In this document: one piece after another, positions 6,271 to 10,220 of the stretch | How positions within the stretch are numbered: position 1 is the first letter of the stretch | Layout: every line of letters starts with the position of its first letter | NCBI GenBank assembly: GCA_945983015.1 | Contig: CAMFSN010000055.1 | Coordinates: 1 to 10,220, forward strand | DNA: 10,220 nt | Source of the DNA: an uncultured Bacteroidales bacterium | GTDB taxonomy: Bacteria; Bacteroidota; Bacteroidia; Bacteroidales; UBA932 | Direction of reading: 5' to 3' | Notes under the pieces: generated by a model | Seen by the model: only the letters and a program-made list of their open reading frames with translations | The model's database searches: none | Told to the model about the DNA's origin: nothing | Program-made: the position numbers and the translations under genes

Positions 6271-8007
6271 ATGAAAAAACTTATACTTAGCATCAGCATA
6301 TTACTCGCCGTTTCAGGAATCTGCAGAGCGGATTTCGTAGGCGAAGATCAGGTTAAAAGCATAGCTTCCAGATGGTTCGGGACTGACAATCTGAGCCTTA
6401 GCCTCAATTCTGAAGGGACTATGTACTTCGTTAACTCTGCCGACGGAGGCTGGGTCATCATCTCCGCAGAAGACAGTGCCACGCCTATCATCGGATACAG
6501 CGACGAGGGTTCCATCGACCTGAAGCAAGTTCCTCCACAGGCCAAGTACTTCCTGGGCGTGTATGACCGTGAGATTAAAGAGGCCAGAGAACTCGGCCTG
6601 ACGGCGGACCAGACTATGAAGGCCAATTGGAAAATGGCGGGACTGCGTACGAAGAGCAGCAGCGGGGTTCTGAACAAGACCGCAAACTGGGGTCAGGAAT
6701 CCCCTTACAATCTGAATTGCCCTCAGGTAAGTGAAAACGGAAAGAAATACACTGCCGTAACCGGATGTGTGGCCACGACGATGGCTATACTCTGCCGCTA
6801 TTATGAGTGGCCGGAACATGGCAAGGGTACGGTAGGAGGTTACAGCTACACCAGTGATTACAGAGTTAAAATTACCGTGGATGCCTTCAGTATAGACGAT
6901 CACCACTACGACTACAGCCTTATGCCTCTGACATATAATCTTACTGCCACTTCAAGCCAGAAGAACGCCGTAGCCCAGCTGATGCTCGATCTCGGCGCTG
7001 CCATTCACTGCGAATATAACTACAATACAGGCACTGGAGCAGTTGGCGAGGACATCTCAGGAGTCCTTTACGAGCATTTCGGATATAGCGGCGAGGCTAA
7101 GGTCGTCTACCGCCACACTTGCTCCGACGCGGAGTTTCTGAGACTCATCAAATCTGAGATAGATGCGGGGCACGTAGTACCTTATGGCGGAGTGGATTCC
7201 AGTGACGGAGGACACCAGTTCCTCTGCGACGGATATGACTCTAGGGACTACATCCATATCAACTGGGGCTGGGACGGACAGCTGAACGGTTACTTCACTC
7301 TCAAACTGAATATCCCTTCCGACAGTACCTTCGATGAATATCAGTCCATAGCTGTAGGGGTGGTTCCAGACAAGACTTCCAGCAGCAAGAACAACGGAGG
7401 TCCTATCTATTTCATCCAGGAGTCTCAATTTCCAGGATACAAGGGACTTACTATCAGCAGCGGAAGTCTGGAGAGCAAATCTTTCAAACTTAAGGCAGGC
7501 CCTTTCTTCAACGCCGATACCTATAGAGACTATGATGGAGCCATCAGAATCGCCCTGGTGAATTACAAAGGTGATTTGAAGGAGGTCATTAGCAGCGAAT
7601 ACACCCTGAGCCTGGAACCTTATGAATTGACCGCACTAAGCAGCGCTTCCTGCAATATAAATTCTGAATACGCTCCAGGAGACAAGGTTGTAGCCCAATA
7701 CAAAGAAGGAGAGAGTTGGCATACAGTGTACTGTATGGAGGAGTTCTCCACCTTTACCTACGGCATTTCGGTGACGGATGTGCCGTACATACACTTAGCA
7801 GAGAGCTACTCAGTGGGGGACAGCTTCATCCTGGAAGTGATTCCGGGCTCAAGCAAAATCGAATCCTTCAGCTGGACTTTCGATGGGGCAAGTCAGAACC
7901 ATATAAGCGTAAGTCCTTTAACTGCAGGAACTCACGAGATAGTGGCTACAGTGAAGACTTCAGATTCCAAAACCTATACCATCAGACAGAAGATTGTGGT
8001 GAATTAG
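6271..8007 (+). CDS. Secreted C10 family cysteine protease (streptopain/interpain-like)
   Basis: A 578-residue precursor. A Sec signal peptide (1-20, ending ICRA) is followed by a propeptide of the Spi/C10 type (about 21-125), with GGWVIISAEDSATPIIGYSD. The catalytic C10 domain (about 135-370) starts with LNKTANWGQESPYN. Its nucleophile Cys166 is in VTGCVATTMAILCRYYEWP, the catalytic His315 in DGGHQFLCDGYD, and NWGWDG is at 331-336. The remaining 200 residues form two beta-rich regions, the last (about 500-578) resembling an Ig/PKD-like fold; no type IX secretion C-terminal signal is evident. The zymogen would be exported and mature by removal of the propeptide. Family members cleave host proteins and peptides; interpain A of Prevotella and SpeB of Streptococcus are known examples. 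The gene follows a lipoprotein gene by 9 nt and overlaps the convergent lpxB stop by 4 bp. Confidence 0.94.
   Translation: MKKLILSISILLAVSGICRADFVGEDQVKSIASRWFGTDNLSLSLNSEGTMYFVNSADGGWVIISAEDSATPIIGYSDEGSIDLKQVPPQAKYFLGVYDREIKEARELGLTADQTMKANWKMAGLRTKSSSGVLNKTANWGQESPYNLNCPQVSENGKKYTAVTGCVATTMAILCRYYEWPEHGKGTVGGYSYTSDYRVKITVDAFSIDDHHYDYSLMPLTYNLTATSSQKNAVAQLMLDLGAAIHCEYNYNTGTGAVGEDISGVLYEHFGYSGEAKVVYRHTCSDAEFLRLIKSEIDAGHVVPYGGVDSSDGGHQFLCDGYDSRDYIHINWGWDGQLNGYFTLKLNIPSDSTFDEYQSIAVGVVPDKTSSSKNNGGPIYFIQESQFPGYKGLTISSGSLESKSFKLKAGPFFNADTYRDYDGAIRIALVNYKGDLKEVISSEYTLSLEPYELTALSSASCNINSEYAPGDKVVAQYKEGESWHTVYCMEEFSTFTYGISVTDVPYIHLAESYSVGDSFILEVIPGSSKIESFSWTFDGASQNHISVSPLTAGTHEIVATVKTSDSKTYTIRQKIVVN
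7854..7884 (-). terminator. Weak candidate terminator of the surE-lpxB operon, inside C10 gene
   Basis: On the minus strand ATCGAA (7884-7879) pairs with TTCGAT (7863-7858). A further 3-bp pairing (TCC/GGA, 7876-7874 with 7866-7864) adds to the stem after a 2-nt bulge. The stem is followed by TTTTG from 7857 (the outermost T pairs are in the tract itself). It lies about 120-150 nt past the lpxB stop. The bulge and short T tract make this a weak call. Confidence 0.28.
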
Positions 8008-9122
8008 CTTAGCCTTTTCATCATATCTGCAGCAAAGGCTCTGGAAGCGTTCGATGCTCCCAGAGCTTCTTTTATCTGGGAGTAGCCTTCGAGCATTGAG
8101 TTCCTGTAACTGTCGTCCTGGAGGATCCTGTCCATCTCCTCGCTGATGTTCTGAAGATTAAAGTCCTCCTGAATGAATTCCTTGAAGACAGCCCTATCGA
8201 GAATAAGATTTCCCAGACTGACGAATTTAATCTTGTCCATCACCCTGAGTATGTATCTGGCCACAAAGGCGGTAAATGGAGAAGTGGACCAGCATACCAT
8301 CTGCGGAGTACCTATCAGGGCTGCCTCCAGAGAGGCCGTTCCGGAATTCACTACAGCCGCATTGGCATACTTAAGAATAGAATAAGTCTGCCCGAATACG
8401 AGCTGGACATAATCTCTGCCTTGAAGATATGGGGCATAGTCTTCAGAGCTTCTGGCAGGCGCGCCCGCGACCAGGAAACGGATGTCTCTGTAACGTGGGT
8501 CAGCGTGCATCCTATCTGCAAGCTCCATACAAAGAGGCAGGGTCCTATCTATCTCGTTTTTCCTGGAACCTGGGAGCACAGCCACATAAGGCTCAGGTAT
8601 AAGCCTATGATAATCAGACTGTTCTACAGCTTCCACCAGAGGGTTCCCCTTATAAACGAATGGTATCCCTTTCCGCTTGAAATATGGAATCTCGAAAGGG
8701 AACACTATGTATAGCATATCCACATAGCGTTTGAGAAGTCGGTTTCGTCCGGCTCTGGATGCCCAGGTCTTAGGGGCTATGTAATAGAAAACCTTCAGCC
8801 CCGCCTTGTGAGCGAACTTGGCAAGCTTAAGGTTAAAGCCAGGGTAATCTATCAGAATAAGCACGTCCGGAGCGAAATCCAGGATGTCTTTCTTACACTG
8901 TTTCAGGTTGTTAAGCAGGGTTCCAGCCTTGGAAAGCACCTCGCTGAGCCCCATCACTGCCCCTTCCTTATAATGATGTAAAAGACCTGGAGCGACAGAG
9001 GCCATCATATCCCCTCCCCAATAGCGAAACTCTGCCTTCGGGTCTTCAGCCTTCAGACCTTTCATCAGATTTGAGGCGTGAAGATCACCCGACGCCTCCC
9101 CTGCCACTAGAAAGTATTTCAT
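8004..9122 (-). CDS. lpxB: Lipid-A-disaccharide synthase (LpxB)
   Basis: A GT19 glycosyltransferase that joins UDP-2,3-diacylglucosamine and 2,3-diacylglucosamine 1-phosphate (lipid X) to the lipid A disaccharide, on the cytoplasmic face of the inner membrane. The 372-residue length is usual. Seen: the N-terminal FLVAGEASGDLHASNLM motif (4-20), YWGGDMM, LILIDYPGFNLKLAKF (88-103), YYIAPKTWASRAGR (113-126), FPFEIPYF (141-148), the VLPGSRKNEI donor-domain motif (182-191), and NSGTASLEAALIGTPQMV (259-276). I chose ATG 9122; an upstream TTG at 9128 would add two residues. The start overlaps the surE stop as ATGA, indicating coupling. Its stop overlaps the C10 protease stop by 4 bp on the other strand. 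The presence of lpxB supports a Gram-negative, LPS-bearing host. Confidence 0.96.
   Translation of the reverse strand: MKYFLVAGEASGDLHASNLMKGLKAEDPKAEFRYWGGDMMASVAPGLLHHYKEGAVMGLSEVLSKAGTLLNNLKQCKKDILDFAPDVLILIDYPGFNLKLAKFAHKAGLKVFYYIAPKTWASRAGRNRLLKRYVDMLYIVFPFEIPYFKRKGIPFVYKGNPLVEAVEQSDYHRLIPEPYVAVLPGSRKNEIDRTLPLCMELADRMHADPRYRDIRFLVAGAPARSSEDYAPYLQGRDYVQLVFGQTYSILKYANAAVVNSGTASLEAALIGTPQMVCWSTSPFTAFVARYILRVMDKIKFVSLGNLILDRAVFKEFIQEDFNLQNISEEMDRILQDDSYRNSMLEGYSQIKEALGASNASRAFAADMMKRLS
8038..8073 (+). terminator. Intrinsic terminator of the lipoprotein-C10 operon, inside lpxB 3' end
   Basis: GCTCTGG (8038-8044) pairs perfectly with CCAGAGC (8060-8066). After a 1x1 mismatch (8045/8059), AGC (8046-8048) pairs with GCT (8056-8058), leaving a 7-nt loop. 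TTCTTTT (8067-8073) follows. It sits 31 nt past the C10 stop. On the opposite strand no T tract follows the stem, so it is directional for the plus strand. Confidence 0.6.
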
Positions 9123-9913
9123 TCCCAAATCTTTTTAAGTCTTTCGTATTCAAGCATATCGGTATTATCCAGGCTCTGAGGGGTAATGGCTATGTAGGCA
9201 TTCTCGTTAGCCCAGTTGTCAGTATTTCCGTCGTTCTTCGGATCAGGTCTGACATCCCCCGCCATATAGAACACTTCCTCCCCTTCTTCCAACTCCACGT
9301 CGGCCCTAAGTCCCAGACTCTCAGGCTTCACAAACTCATTCACCCAGCTTTCCACGCCCTGGGTGCAGACCTTAACCCCCTTTATCTGCTCTGCCGGTAG
9401 GTCGGGGAAATTGATATTGTACAGGGGCGTTCCCGTCTTCGGCATCGATGCCAATAATCTCTCGATTATCCCTGGCAGCAACTGCTCTACCACCGAGAAA
9501 TCCGCATCCCTGTGCATATTGTCTAAGGAGACCCCTATCGCCGGTATCCCTGCAAAAGCGGCTTCTCTGGCTGCACCTATCGTTCCGCTGTACCACATCG
9601 CCGTCGAAGCGTTCGAGCCGTGATTGATTCCACTCAATGCCAAGTCCGGCTTCTGCTCTGCCATCAGAACGTCCACCGCGTATTTGGCTGCACTGGCTGG
9701 AGTTCCATCCACATAATGCCAATGTACCCCGTCCACTTCGCCCAAATCCTTTACTGCTATGGGCTTGTAGCCCAGGGATACCGCCATAGACATTCCGGAC
9801 TGGTGCTGCTTGGGTGCCACCACTGTCACTTCTCCGAATTGTTTCATTATTTTGACCAGAATGGCTATGCCTTTTGCCTGATAGCCGTCGTCATTGGTGA
9901 TTAAAATTCTCAT
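9119..9913 (-). CDS. surE: SurE 5'/3'-nucleotidase
   Basis: A metal-dependent nucleoside monophosphate phosphatase of the survival-protein SurE family, cytosolic, 264 residues (family about 250-265). Seen: the N-terminal ILITNDDG with metal ligands Asp8 and Asp9, APKQHQSG with the metal-site Ser39, LSGINHGSN with Asn97, and MWYSGTIGAAREAAFAGIPAIGVSL (107-130). The DGTPASA segment (69-75) is also typical. The stop and the lpxB start share ATGA, so the two genes are coupled. This surE-lpxB order is found in other Bacteroidota, but SurE has no known lipid A role. Its leader of 119 bp is shared with the divergent gapA promoter. Confidence 0.96.
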   Translation of the reverse strand: MRILITNDDGYQAKGIAILVKIMKQFGEVTVVAPKQHQSGMSMAVSLGYKPIAVKDLGEVDGVHWHYVDGTPASAAKYAVDVLMAEQKPDLALSGINHGSNASTAMWYSGTIGAAREAAFAGIPAIGVSLDNMHRDADFSVVEQLLPGIIERLLASMPKTGTPLYNINFPDLPAEQIKGVKVCTQGVESWVNEFVKPESLGLRADVELEEGEEVFYMAGDVRPDPKNDGNTDNWANENAYIAITPQSLDNTDMLEYERLKKIWE

Positions 9914-9932
9914 AACTTTTTCTGATATTGTA

Positions 9933-9963
9933 CAAAAATACTAAAACTTTGTTTTTTCTCAAG
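9933..9963 (-). promoter_or_regulatory. Promoter of surE-lpxB
   Basis: On the minus strand TATTTTTG (9940-9933) matches the Bacteroidota -7 consensus TAnnTTTG. CTTG (9963-9960) sits exactly 19 bp upstream as a one-mismatch -33 element. The start would lie near 9926, giving a leader of about 13 nt to the ATG at 9913. Confidence 0.55.
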
Positions 9964-9978
9964 ATTTTCTTAATTTTG
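9948..9978 (+). promoter_or_regulatory. Promoter of the GAPDH gene, perfect Bacteroidota consensus
   Basis: TTTG at 9948-9951, a 19-bp spacer, and TAATTTTG at 9971-9978 match the Bacteroidota consensus TTTG-N19-TAnnTTTG at every fixed position. Transcription should start near 9985 and leave a leader of about 45-50 nt. A consensus promoter fits a highly expressed glycolytic gene. It interlocks with the divergent surE promoter. Confidence 0.78.
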
Positions 9979-9981
9979 CAC

Positions 9982-9998
9982 GCCTTTTGAAAAAAGGC
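9982..9998 (+). other. Stem-loop at the 5' end of the GAPDH leader
   Basis: GCCTTTT (9982-9988) pairs with AAAAGGC (9992-9998) across a GAA triloop, a perfect 7-bp stem. It starts where the mRNA is expected to begin, so it could protect the 5' end of the transcript. As DNA it is an inverted repeat that might bind a regulator. The AAAA/TTTT part makes the hairpin only moderately stable, and it is not a terminator for the plus strand because no T tract follows. Confidence 0.45.
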
Positions 9999-10032
9999 AT
10001 AAAGGATAAACTTATTTATACACTTATAAAAA

Positions 10033-10220
10033 ATGATTAGACTTGGTATTAACGGATTTGGCCGTATCGGACGTATGGTCTTCCGTGCAGCAGTTGAAAA
10101 CTTTGCTAACGACATCCAGGTAGTTGGTATCAACGACCTTCTCGATGCTGATTATCTCGCTTACATGCTTAAGTATGACTCAGTTCACGGTGAGTTCAAG
10201 CACGACATCAAGGTTGAGGA
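10033..10220 (+). CDS. gapA: Type I glyceraldehyde-3-phosphate dehydrogenase, N-terminal part, 3' end outside window
   Basis: The first 62 codons of GAPDH, which converts glyceraldehyde 3-phosphate, NAD+ and phosphate to 1,3-bisphosphoglycerate in glycolysis. Seen: the NAD-binding Rossmann start IRLGINGFGRIGRMVFRA (residues 2-19), the second strand ending VVGINDLLDADYLAYML, with an Asp typical of NAD-preferring enzymes, and LKYDSVHGEF (44-53). The catalytic Cys region is beyond the right edge. The start is the only ATG that yields the conserved N-terminus. Codons such as GGT, CGT and ATC/GCT are used more than in the neighbours, as expected of a highly expressed gene. A consensus promoter and a leader stem-loop lie directly upstream. 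Confidence 0.96.
   Translation, partial: MIRLGINGFGRIGRMVFRAAVENFANDIQVVGINDLLDADYLAYMLKYDSVHGEFKHDIKVE

Noticed and set aside
6313..6906. Long open frame (197 codons) on the minus strand under the C10 protease
   Set aside because: It is antisense to a clear protease propeptide and catalytic domain, has no start context, no recognisable motif and an odd composition; a shadow of plus-strand codon usage.
9891..10133. Minus-strand open frame crossing the surE/GAPDH promoter gap
   Set aside because: It overlaps both promoters and the conserved GAPDH N-terminus; its product is low-complexity and shows no family features.

Overview
This is chromosomal housekeeping DNA from a member of the Bacteroidota, most likely order Bacteroidales. 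The evidence is Bacteroidota-type promoters (TTTG, 19 bp, TAnnTTTG), almost no Shine-Dalgarno sites, lipid A synthesis (lpxB), signal-peptide-bearing lipoproteins, an exported C1B peptidase and a secreted C10 (streptopain/interpain-type) cysteine protease. I cannot name the genus. No mobile element, CRISPR array, tRNA or rRNA was seen. Coding density is very high, and the only gaps are about 85, 83 and 119 bp.

Layout, left to right. (1) Bases 1-1356, plus strand: the 3' half of a long-chain acyl-CoA synthetase gene, overlapping a YbaK-type Cys-tRNA(Pro) deacylase gene. (2) Bases 1442-5731, minus strand: a tightly packed five-gene operon read right to left. Its order is exported C1 peptidase, PssA phosphatidylserine synthase, an unrecognised lipoprotein, a DEDDy 3'-5' exonuclease and an RlmI-like 23S rRNA methyltransferase. 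The first three genes are joined by TAATG stop/start overlaps, and the last joints overlap by 23 and 29 nt. (3) Bases 5815-8007, plus strand: a small lipoprotein gene 9 nt upstream of a secreted C10 protease gene, divergent from the minus operon. (4) Bases 8004-9913, minus strand: surE then lpxB, coupled by ATGA. (5) From 10033, plus strand: the start of a type I glyceraldehyde-3-phosphate dehydrogenase gene.

Regulation. Both divergent gaps (5732-5814 and 9914-10032) hold back-to-back Bacteroidota promoter elements so close that two polymerases could hardly bind together. Both convergent junctions (ybaK/rlmI and C10/lpxB) lack a free spacer terminator. Instead, terminator-like hairpins with T tracts lie inside the 3' end of the opposing gene.

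The most interesting unit is the lipoprotein/C10 protease pair. In other bacteria C10 proteases are encoded beside dedicated inhibitors, so this unannotated 148-residue lipoprotein is a candidate cognate inhibitor or partner. That is inferred from position only. The other genes are ordinary core functions in lipid, envelope, RNA and central carbon metabolism.
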